In this document: in pieces, positions 50,146 through 57,153 of the stretch
How the letters are laid out: each line of letters opens with the position of its first letter
How positions within the stretch are numbered: the first letter of the stretch is position 1
From: Rhizobium sp. 9140
GTDB taxonomy: Bacteria; Pseudomonadota; Alphaproteobacteria; Rhizobiales; Rhizobiaceae
Direction: 5' to 3'
Length of the DNA stretch: 64,000 nucleotides
Assembly (NCBI RefSeq): GCF_900067135.1
Contig: NZ_FJUR01000001.1
Span: 2,545,501 to 2,609,500, forward strand
Made by a program: the position numbers and the translations under genes
Notes under the pieces: generated by a model
Seen by the model: only the letters and a program-made list of their open reading frames with translations
Databases searched by the model: none
Told to the model about the DNA's origin: nothing

Positions 50146-50613
50146 ATGTCCGCAGAAATCGAAGCCCGCATCGAACAGCTCGGCATCACCCTGCCGGTTG
50201 CTGCCGCCCCGGCCGCAAACTACGTCCCCTTCGTCATCAGCGGCCAGCACCTCTACATTTCCGGACAGCTGCCGATGGAAAACGGCAAGGTCGCCGTGCT
50301 CGGCCTCGTCGGCGCTGACGTCGATGTGACCGCCGCGCAGCGCGCCGCCGAACTCTGCGCCATCAACGTGCTGGCCCAGGCCAAGGCGGCGCTTGACGGC
50401 GATCTCGGCCGCATCCGCCGCATCGTCAAGCTGAACGGCTTCATCGCCTCCGCCCCCGGCTTCACCGACCAGCACCTCGTCATGAACGGCGCGTCGAACC
50501 TCATCGTCACCATCCTCGGCGAAGCCGGCGTCCACGCCCGCGCCGCCGTCGGCATGGCCGGCCTTCCCTTCAACGCCGCCGTCGAGATCGACGCCGTCAT
50601 CGAAATCGCGTGA
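50146..50613 (+). CDS. RidA-family protein
   Basis: 155 aa from the ATG at 50146, with CCGGAG upstream. It has the YjgF/RidA trimer fold with NYVPFVISGQHLYISGQLP at the N-terminus and the family C-terminus VGMAGLPFNAAVEIDAVIEIA. The Arg that binds the carboxylate of imine substrates in classical RidA is not at the usual RSA(V)xV position, where this protein reads HARAAVGMAGLP, so it is close to but not typical of the deaminase subfamily. It overlaps the downstream GDPD gene by 4 bases (GTGA). Confidence 0.88.
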   Translation: MSAEIEARIEQLGITLPVAAAPAANYVPFVISGQHLYISGQLPMENGKVAVLGLVGADVDVTAAQRAAELCAINVLAQAKAALDGDLGRIRRIVKLNGFIASAPGFTDQHLVMNGASNLIVTILGEAGVHARAAVGMAGLPFNAAVEIDAVIEIA

Positions 50614-51356
50614 TCGGCATGCCCCGTGCTTCTTTTCTGAAAGCCCAGCCGGTCGCCCATCGCGGCTACCACGACATGAACAATGCGATCTGGGAAAACA
50701 CCATTTCCGCCTTCCAGCGCGCCATCGAGCACGGCTACGCCATCGAGTGCGACCTGCAATACACGGCCGACGGCGTGCCCGTCGTCTTCCACGATGACGA
50801 CATGCAGCGCCTCTGCGGCGTCGAGGGCGACATCCGCGTGAAGACCGTCGGCGAGCTCGGCCTGTTCTCCATCGGCAACACGTCCGACCGCATCCCCTCG
50901 CTCTCCCAGCTCCTGCGTCTCGTCAAGGGCCGCGTCCCCCTGGTGCTGGAGCTGAAGGGCCGTCAGGGCGACGATGAAGGCTTTGCCGATTCCGTGGTCG
51001 ATATCCTCGAACATTACGACGGCCCCGTCGCCCTGATGAGCTTCGACCACTGGCTGCTGAAGGACCTGAAGGCGCTCGAATCGCGCTTCCCTCTCGGCCT
51101 CACCGCCGAAGGCGCGCGACCGGAGGACTTCGCCCTCCACGAGGAAGCCATGGCGCTCGGTCTCGATTTCATCTCCTACCACTACGGCCACTTGCCGAAC
51201 CCCTTCATTTCGGCACAGCGCGACCGCGGCCGGACGATCATCACCTGGACGGTGCGGGACGAGGCGGCGGCGGACCACACCTTCCTCCATGCCGACCAGA
51301 TGACCTTCGAAGGCTTCGAGCCGCGCGTGCGCGCGACCGGGGACATGGTGGCCTGA
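50610..51356 (+). CDS. Glycerophosphodiester phosphodiesterase
   Basis: 248 aa, GTG start at 50610 overlapping the ridA stop. GDPD fold with the catalytic HRG in VAHRGYHDMNNAIWENTISAF, metal-binding ECDLQYTADGVPVVFHDDDM, VPLVLELKG and ITWTVRDE at the end. It hydrolyses glycerophosphodiesters to glycerol 3-phosphate and an alcohol. No signal peptide, so it is cytoplasmic. Three bases separate it from the next gene. Confidence 0.92.
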   Translation: MIGMPRASFLKAQPVAHRGYHDMNNAIWENTISAFQRAIEHGYAIECDLQYTADGVPVVFHDDDMQRLCGVEGDIRVKTVGELGLFSIGNTSDRIPSLSQLLRLVKGRVPLVLELKGRQGDDEGFADSVVDILEHYDGPVALMSFDHWLLKDLKALESRFPLGLTAEGARPEDFALHEEAMALGLDFISYHYGHLPNPFISAQRDRGRTIITWTVRDEAAADHTFLHADQMTFEGFEPRVRATGDMVA

Positions 51357-51359
51357 CGC

Positions 51360-52568
51360 ATGGCAGATGAAGTCAGCATCCGCATCGAGACGTCGTTCAG
51401 GGACATCGACAAGGCCGCGTGGGATCGCCTCATCGGCGCATCGAAGGGCTCAAGCACCGCCGAAGTGCCTTACAATCCTTTCGTCTCCCATGCCTATCTC
51501 TCCGCGCTGGAGGATTCCGGCTCGGCGATCGCGGAGACCGGCTGGCTCGGCCAGCATCTGCTGATGGAGGACGGCAACGGCGCGCTGGCCGGCGCGCTCG
51601 TCTGCTACCTGAAGAACCACAGCCAGGGCGAATACGTCTTCGACCACGGCTGGGCCGATGCGCTGGAGCGGGCAGGCGGGCGCTATTACCCGAAGCTTCA
51701 GAGCTCCGTGCCCTTCACGCCGGCAACCGGCCCGCGCCTGCTGGCAACGTCGGAGCCCTTCGCGCCGGAAGCCGTGCACATGGCGCTGGCGGCGGGCCTG
51801 ACGGAGCTTGCCAAGCGCCACAAGGTCTCCTCCGCCCACGTCACCTTCGTGCCCGAAGCGGAAATCCCGACCTTCGAGGACGCCGACTTCCTCCATCGCA
51901 CCGACCAGCAGTTCCACTTCACCAATAACGGCTATGCCAGCCACGACGACTTTCTGGAGACGCTCGCCTCCCGCAAGCGCAAGGCCCTGAAGAAGGAGCG
52001 CCGGGCGGCGCTCGAAAACGGCATCACCGTGGACTGGCTGACCGGCGCGGACTTGACCGAAGAGATCTGGGATCAGTTCTTCCGCTTCTACATGGACACC
52101 GGCAGCCGCAAATGGGGCCGCCCCTACCTCACCCGCGCTTTCTACTCGCTAATATCAGAGCGCATGGCCGACGATATCCTCCTCGTCATGGCCAGACGCG
52201 AGGGCCGCTACATCGCCGGCGCCATCAACTTCATCGGCGGCGATGCCCTCTATGGTCGCCACTGGGGCGCGATCGAGGATCACCCTTTTCTGCATTTCGA
52301 GGTCTGCTACCATCAGGCCATTGATTTCGCGATCTCGCGCGGCCTGAAGCGCGTCGAAGCGGGCGCGCAGGGCGAACACAAACTCGCCCGCGGCTACCTC
52401 CCCGTCACCACCCACTCCGCCCATTATTTCACGCATCCCGGCCTGAAACGCGCCGTCGCCGACTATCTCGAACGCGAACGCCTCGACGTGGAAGCCATGG
52501 GCGACATTCTGACGGAGCACAGCCCTTTCCGAAAGGGCGAGCGGCAGGATGTGGAATCCGACACCTGA
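51360..52568 (+). CDS. GNAT/FemAB-like protein (COG3146 family)
   Basis: 402 aa. It begins three bases after the GDPD stop and is presumably cotranscribed. The family, named peptidoglycan biosynthesis/recognition-like or DUF482, has a GNAT-type core; visible segments are NPFVSHAYLSALEDSGS, GEYVFDHGWADA, YYPKLQSSVPFTP, FHFTNNGYASHDDFL, RKRKALKKERRAAL, RPYLTRAFYSLISERM, CYHQAIDFAISRGLKRVEAGAQGEHKLARGYLPV. The name suggests aminoacyl or acyl transfer, but no substrate has been shown for it that I can point to. Confidence 0.87.
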   Translation: MADEVSIRIETSFRDIDKAAWDRLIGASKGSSTAEVPYNPFVSHAYLSALEDSGSAIAETGWLGQHLLMEDGNGALAGALVCYLKNHSQGEYVFDHGWADALERAGGRYYPKLQSSVPFTPATGPRLLATSEPFAPEAVHMALAAGLTELAKRHKVSSAHVTFVPEAEIPTFEDADFLHRTDQQFHFTNNGYASHDDFLETLASRKRKALKKERRAALENGITVDWLTGADLTEEIWDQFFRFYMDTGSRKWGRPYLTRAFYSLISERMADDILLVMARREGRYIAGAINFIGGDALYGRHWGAIEDHPFLHFEVCYHQAIDFAISRGLKRVEAGAQGEHKLARGYLPVTTHSAHYFTHPGLKRAVADYLERERLDVEAMGDILTEHSPFRKGERQDVESDT

Positions 52569-52599
52569 AGACGACATTTCAGACCAGAAGGGACCTCTC

Positions 52600-53022
52600 A
52601 TGACCCAGTACGACACCAACAACATCTTCGCAAAGATCCTGCGCGGCGAGATCCCCTCCCACACCGTCTACGAAGACGACGCCGTCATCGCCTTCATGGA
52701 TGTCATGCCGCAGGCGGACGGCCACGCGCTCGTCGTGCCGAAATCTCCCTCGCGCAACCTGCTCGACGCCGACCCCGCCACCCTGCCCGCCCTGATCGCC
52801 GCCGTCCAAAAACTCGCCGTCGCCTCCAAGCAGGCCTTCGCGGCCGACGGCATCACCATCATGCAGTTCAACGAAGCCCCCGCCGGCCAGTCCGTCTTCC
52901 ACCTCCACTTTCACATCATCCCCCGCCACGAAGGCCACCCCATGCGCGCCCATTCCGGCACCATGGAAGACGGCGACATCCTCAAGGCCAACGCCGAAAA
53001 ACTCCGCGCAGCACTCGGCTGA
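52600..53022 (+). CDS. HIT-family hydrolase
   Basis: 140 aa from the ATG at 52600, with AAGGG upstream. Histidine triad motif HLHFHIIPRH near residue 98 and the FxKIxRGEIP N-terminus (NIFAKILRGEIPSH) of the HinT/PKCI-like branch. Such proteins hydrolyse nucleoside phosphoramidates or dinucleoside polyphosphates. It is 31 bases downstream of the GNAT-like gene and ends the ridA-GDPD-GNAT-HIT unit. Confidence 0.93.
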   Translation: MTQYDTNNIFAKILRGEIPSHTVYEDDAVIAFMDVMPQADGHALVVPKSPSRNLLDADPATLPALIAAVQKLAVASKQAFAADGITIMQFNEAPAGQSVFHLHFHIIPRHEGHPMRAHSGTMEDGDILKANAEKLRAALG

Positions 53023-53054
53023 GGAAGCCGCGCCACGCTTTCTTTCGGCATGCT

Positions 53055-53152
53055 CTGGCCTGTCCCGAGCATCTGCTGCACTGCCCGAGACCTGAAGGAC
53101 CATGGTGTTCGCGGGGACGACAGCAGATCCCCGACACAAGGCCTGGGGATGA
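53055..53152. repeat. Degenerate dispersed repeat, copy 2
   Basis: CTGTCCCGAGCATCTGCTG near the left end and CAGCAGATCCCCGACACAAGG near the right end, followed by CCTGGGGATGACG, form an inverted arrangement like the elements at 28385-28475 and 57005-57092. It fills the 157-base gap between the convergent HIT and membrane-protein genes. Confidence 0.5.
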
Positions 53153-53179
53153 CGTCTCGCAAGGTGTACGCGTACGCCC

Positions 53180-54184
53180 CTACCGAAACGCCGCCCGCAT
53201 CAAAAACAGCGCCGCGCCGAGAATTAGCAGCGGCAAGACCAGAATCTTCACGAGGTAGGAAACCGCGATCGCGATCGAGGCGGTGAAGAGGTCGGAGGAG
53301 ATCGCGATGCCGTCGGTGATGACCTTGGTCTTCGACGCCACGCCCTCCGTCAGCGAGGTCACCAACCCGGATGCCGCCGAGACCGTGCCCGAGATCGCCG
53401 ATTGCGACTGATCCACCGCCGATCCGAGCCGGCCGAGGAAACTCGTGTCCGGTGCGGCTTGCGGAACGGCGGGTACCTGCGTCTCCCGGAGAGCATCGAT
53501 CTGCCCGACGGCCTCCGCATCGTAATCCGCATTGATCCGGTCGAACACGACGGTCGCACCCTGCCAGGCATCGTCCGTCATGCGCGCGCCGGCATGGAAG
53601 GCGACGGCATAGGACAGCGGCAGCACGACCGCACCCAGCAGGCAGAGAGTCAGCACCGCATGCACCAGCCGCTCCACAGAGCGCGGCAAACGACGGCGCG
53701 TGAGGCTGACACAGGCCCGCAGCAGCGACACGCCGGCGAGCCCGATGGCCGCGACCTTGGCGACCGGCAGGAACAGCGTCGAGAGCACGCCCGAGACGAT
53801 GGCGAGCCAGAAGAGCAGGTCGGCCATCCGGTCGATGGTGTTCGTCACCGGCTGCAGCAGCTGCCCCGGGCTCGCGGTGACGGAGGCCACCCCGACCCCG
53901 CCGGTCACATCCGCATCCTTCGCCACGCTCATCACCGAGTTCATCACCCGCAACGTGCCGTAGAGCGCCGTGCTGCCGATGGTGACGTCGCGATTATACT
54001 GCGCCGCCCGGTCCGCCAGCGGATTGACGACGACGAGCAGCACGCCGAGTGCTGCCAGCGCCAGCCAGCGAAGGCACCGCATCGCCGGCCCAGGCCCTGA
54101 CGCCCGACGCTGAAGCAGGCTGCTATCGCCCGCATCCCGACGCGGCATTCGCCCGTCGATCATCGCTGAGGTATTTCTGGCCAT
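53180..54184 (-). CDS. Membrane protein of unknown function
   Basis: 334 aa. Four to five hydrophobic segments: LRWLALAALGVLLVVVNPL (near 40-58), DLLFWLAIVSGVLSTLFLPVAKVAAIGLAGVSLLRA (near 125-160), LTLCLLGAVVLPLSYAVAF (near 180-198) and the C-terminal FTASIAIAVSYLVKILVLPLLILGAALFLM. Between the last two lies a soluble loop of about 90 residues. The N-terminus (first 35 residues) is Arg-rich. I do not recognise the family. It is 36 bases upstream of the azlD stop on the same strand and may be in that transcript. Confidence 0.75.
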   Translation of the reverse strand: MARNTSAMIDGRMPRRDAGDSSLLQRRASGPGPAMRCLRWLALAALGVLLVVVNPLADRAAQYNRDVTIGSTALYGTLRVMNSVMSVAKDADVTGGVGVASVTASPGQLLQPVTNTIDRMADLLFWLAIVSGVLSTLFLPVAKVAAIGLAGVSLLRACVSLTRRRLPRSVERLVHAVLTLCLLGAVVLPLSYAVAFHAGARMTDDAWQGATVVFDRINADYDAEAVGQIDALRETQVPAVPQAAPDTSFLGRLGSAVDQSQSAISGTVSAASGLVTSLTEGVASKTKVITDGIAISSDLFTASIAIAVSYLVKILVLPLLILGAALFLMRAAFR

Positions 54185-54220
54185 AGGGCCTCCGCTCGTC
54201 TCGTATCAGGTCATTTCGTG

Positions 54221-54571
54221 TCAGAACCCGAGAAGATAGAGCCCCGCCCCCAGAAAGGCGATGGCCGAGGCGATGCCGATGGCCGGCACCTGCCGGCCCA
54301 GAAAGAAAGCGAGCGCGCCGACCGCGATCGATCCGACGCGCAGCCAGAGCGGCGAGCTTTCCAGAACGCCGGTGGGAAACACGATGAGCTTGGAGACGAC
54401 GCCCGCCACCAGCGCGGTCGCCACCGCCCGCACCCAGTTGAGAACCTCGGAATCCTCCCGCAGCCGCCGCCCGGCGACGACGCCGAGCCACCGCCAGATG
54501 TCGGTCGCCAGAAACCCGGCAATCGCGATGAAGACATAGCCCCAGGCATCCGGTTGCCAGTTCATGCCCAT
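54221..54571 (-). CDS. azlD: AzlD-family branched-chain amino acid exporter subunit
   Basis: 116 aa from the ATG at 54571 (MGMNWQPDAW), or 114 aa from the second ATG at 54565. Three to four membrane helices (YVFIAIAGFLATDIWRWLGVV, AVATALVAGVVSKLIVFP, GSIAVGALAFFLGRQVPAIGIASAIAFLGAGLYLL). AzlD works with AzlC in export of branched-chain amino acids. It follows azlC by 37 bases that hold a short tandem repeat. Confidence 0.87.
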   Translation of the reverse strand: MGMNWQPDAWGYVFIAIAGFLATDIWRWLGVVAGRRLREDSEVLNWVRAVATALVAGVVSKLIVFPTGVLESSPLWLRVGSIAVGALAFFLGRQVPAIGIASAIAFLGAGLYLLGF

Positions 54572-54573
54572 TT

Positions 54574-54618
54574 CCCCATCAAACCCGGCCCCATCAAACC
54601 CGGGCCTCTCAAACCCGT
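54574..54618. repeat. 15-base tandem repeat across the azlC stop codon
   Basis: The unit CCCCATCAAACCCGG occurs exactly twice (54574-54588 and 54589-54603) and a diverged third unit, GCCTCTCAAACCCGT, follows to 54618. On the coding strand each unit ends in GGGTTTGA, so the azlC stop and its flank are repeated three times before azlD. Confidence 0.75.
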
Positions 54619-55355
54619 GCCTCCAGCCGCCGACGCCGCAGCACGTCGAGCCCCCAGGCGAGCGTCCCCCCGACGATGCCGGAGAGGAGCAGATCGAAAT
54701 CCGGCGCAAACAGCGTGGCAAACGGCCCGAGCAGCAGGCCGACGACCAACGCGATATGGATGACCGGATGCCGCCCGGAACTCCAGATGGAGGCGAGGAA
54801 ATAGACCGGCGTCAGGAAGAACAGGCAACCGGCGACGATCGGCGGAAACTCCGCCACATACTGGTAGAGCACGCCGACAACAAGCATATTGGCGAGCACG
54901 AGGGTCAAGCCGAGGCCCAGCACATAGGAAACCCGGTGCACCCGCGGCACATGCTGCACGCGCTCCATCGCCATGACCCAGGCCGTCACCGCAATCAGGT
55001 GGGAGACGATCAGCAGCACCCAGGTGCGGGTCTTTTCTGCCCGGATCTCCGGGATCAGCGCCGCCACCATCGGCATCAGCCGGATCGACGACAGCGTCAC
55101 CGCCACGAAGGCCGCGAAAAGATTGGTACCGGACTGGATCGAACCGACAAGAATAAGCTTGGCCGGCAGCGCCCAGACGATCCCCGTCATGAACACCGCC
55201 TGATCGACAGGCACGCCCGACTGCTGCACGAAGGCCGTGAATCCGACGAAGGATATCAACAGGATCGCCGCCGGCAGGCTGAAAATGCCCTTCACGCCCT
55301 TGAGGAACCAGAACCCCGCCGTTCCCTCGCGACCATCGTCCCTGAAGTAAGCCAC
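54609..55355 (-). CDS. azlC: AzlC-family branched-chain amino acid exporter subunit
   Basis: 248 aa from a GTG at 55355 (GVAYFRDDGREG), preceded by GGGAAGGG; the true start is uncertain because the open frame extends further. AzlC family segments: FWFLKGVKGIFSLPAAILLISFVGFTAFVQQSGVPV, AVFMTGIVWALPAKLILVGS, TLSSIRLMPMVAALIP. Seven to eight membrane helices and a C-terminal Arg-rich tail. With AzlD it exports branched-chain amino acids or analogues such as azaleucine. Confidence 0.87.
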   Translation of the reverse strand: MAYFRDDGREGTAGFWFLKGVKGIFSLPAAILLISFVGFTAFVQQSGVPVDQAVFMTGIVWALPAKLILVGSIQSGTNLFAAFVAVTLSSIRLMPMVAALIPEIRAEKTRTWVLLIVSHLIAVTAWVMAMERVQHVPRVHRVSYVLGLGLTLVLANMLVVGVLYQYVAEFPPIVAGCLFFLTPVYFLASIWSSGRHPVIHIALVVGLLLGPFATLFAPDFDLLLSGIVGGTLAWGLDVLRRRRLEARV

Positions 55356-55678
55356 GCCGCCCTTCCCGCACCCGCTCCGCCTTCTCGGCTGCAAACGGTG
55401 CCTGAACCTGTATGCTGGACCAGATGGCGCGACGACCATCCCCCGTCAAGCCATTCCTGTCACGCAGCGCCGGTCGATGATCACGTAAGCCACTCCCGAA
55501 AGGCGCGACCGACACAGCGTTGCATCCAACAGGAAAACGGGACGGCATCTCCCTCGCGAGTCGATGCAGCACATTGCGACAAGGTCCCTGCGGAATCCCG
55601 GATGACCTTGACAGCCGTCAGACCCAGCCCGCACAGGTCACCCGACCTGCAACCGCCATCCCGCCCGAGAGGACACCC
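55356..55678. other. 323-base divergent intergenic region (azlC / MFS)
   Basis: No gene is visible. On the plus strand TTGACA occurs at 55608-55613, 66 bases before the MFS start, but no good -10 hexamer lies at the right distance. No clear minus-strand promoter for azlC is visible. Confidence 0.6.
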
Positions 55679-56884
55679 ATGACCAGCCTGCGCGAGCGGA
55701 TCGTTCTTTACGCCTGCCTGACATCCCTCACCGCGCTCAGCATCGATGGCCTCCTGCCTGCTCTTCGCGACATCGGTACCGAGATGGCTGCCGCGCCGCC
55801 GCTCTCCACCCAGTCCATCATCGCGCTGTTCATCCTCGGCATGGCCATCGGCGAACTTTTCCTCGGCCCCCTGTCGGACGCCATCGGTCGACGCAGGGCG
55901 CTGCTGCTCGGTCTCGGCCTCTACGCCATGGGTACGCTCGTCGCGCTCCAGTCGACATCGCTTCCCATGCTGGTGCTCGGCCGCATCCTTCAGGGCATCG
56001 GCGTGGCCGGCCCGAAGGTCGCCACGCGCGCCATGATCCGCGACCAGTTCGAGGGCGATGCCATGGCCCGCATCCTGTCCTTCATGTTCACGCTCTTCAT
56101 CCTCGTACCCATGCTGGCGCCACTTCTCGCGCAAGGCCTGATGATGCTGGCTGGCTGGCGCGCCATCTTCGCAGCCTACCTCGCCATCGCGGCCCTCCTC
56201 GGCATCTGGTTCTTCCGCCGCCAACCCGAAACCCTGCCTCCGGCCCGCCGCATTCCCCTCTGCCCGAAAAGCCTCCTCGCAAACGCCGGACGCATCCTCG
56301 CATCCCGTCGCGTGGTGCTCCTCATCCTCGCGACCGGCCTCGTCTTCGGCGCGCAGCTCCTCTATCTCGCGACCGCCGCGGATCTCTTCTTCGACATTTA
56401 CGGTATCGCCGAAACCTTGCCGCTCTACGTCGCGCTCCTTGCTTTGGGCGTCGGCCTCGCCTCCTTCGTCAATGCGCGATGCGTCTCACGCTATGGCATG
56501 GAGGCCATGGCACGCGCCGGCTATGCCGGCCTCATCGCAGCCGGACTGGCGATGCTTGCGGCATCCACCCTCTGGTCCGGCAGGCCACCGCTCGCCCACT
56601 TCCTGCTGTCCGCCTTCCCCGCCTTCTTTGCCATCGGCATCCTGTTCGGCAATCTCAATGCCATGGCCATGCGCTCGCTCGGCAACATGGCCGGCCTTGG
56701 CGCTTCCCTCATCGCCTCCGGCTCCAGCCTCGTCTCCACCCTCTTCGCCACGCTCCTCGGCCGGTTCTACGACGGAACCCTCGTCACCCTCGCCGCAGCC
56801 TTCGCAACAGCAGGAATCAGCGCCTTCGTGCTGACCGAGTGGGCACGAAAGGGTAATGACACCGTGATTGAGGCTGTCCGGTAG
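55679..56884 (+). CDS. MFS transporter of the Bcr/CflA type
   Basis: 401 aa from the ATG at 55679, with GAGAGGACACCC upstream; the frame stays open upstream but is not membrane-like. Twelve hydrophobic helices. The first helix LTALSIDGLLPALRDIG matches the helix-1 motif of drug:H+ antiporters of the Bcr/CflA branch (LxIDMYLPALP), and PLSDAIGRRRALLLG is motif A of the MFS. Probably exports drugs or small metabolites. Divergent from azlC. Confidence 0.87.
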   Translation: MTSLRERIVLYACLTSLTALSIDGLLPALRDIGTEMAAAPPLSTQSIIALFILGMAIGELFLGPLSDAIGRRRALLLGLGLYAMGTLVALQSTSLPMLVLGRILQGIGVAGPKVATRAMIRDQFEGDAMARILSFMFTLFILVPMLAPLLAQGLMMLAGWRAIFAAYLAIAALLGIWFFRRQPETLPPARRIPLCPKSLLANAGRILASRRVVLLILATGLVFGAQLLYLATAADLFFDIYGIAETLPLYVALLALGVGLASFVNARCVSRYGMEAMARAGYAGLIAAGLAMLAASTLWSGRPPLAHFLLSAFPAFFAIGILFGNLNAMAMRSLGNMAGLGASLIASGSSLVSTLFATLLGRFYDGTLVTLAAAFATAGISAFVLTEWARKGNDTVIEAVR

Positions 56885-57004
56885 GGACACGGCTGACGCC
56901 TGACGTTCTTGCCTCGACGCATGTCATTGTCGCACCCAAGACCAGATCGCGGCCACACCGGACCTTGCAGACGAGCTGGAACGCCCCATGATGCTCATCA
57001 TCTC

Positions 57005-57092
57005 CGCCCGTAAGGCGTCATCCTGAATCTTGTGCGGACGATCTGTGACGTCAACGAACGTGACAGATGCCATCAAAAAGCCCGAGCAGCAC
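57005..57092. repeat. Degenerate dispersed repeat, copy 3
   Basis: Contains GCGTCATCCTGAATCTTGTG, GACGATCTG, GACGTCAACGAAC and ends AAAAAGCCCGAGCAGCACG. Order and spacing match the element at 28385-28475 (CATCCT, CTTGTG, GATCTG, GACGTCAAC, AAGCCCGAGCA). It lies just beyond the clpA terminator. Confidence 0.5.
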
Positions 57093-57103
57093 GCCATCCA
57101 CAA

Positions 57104-57131
57104 ACAAAAATGCCGGGCACAAGGCCCGGCA
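57104..57131 (-). terminator. Intrinsic terminator of clpA
   Basis: Perfect 8-bp stem TGCCGGGC / GCCCGGCA with loop ACAAG (57111-57131). On the minus strand it is followed by TTTTTGTTTGTGG. It lies 23 bases after the clpA stop. Confidence 0.88.
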
Positions 57132-57153
57132 ATTTTCGTTCTCTAACCCGCGT

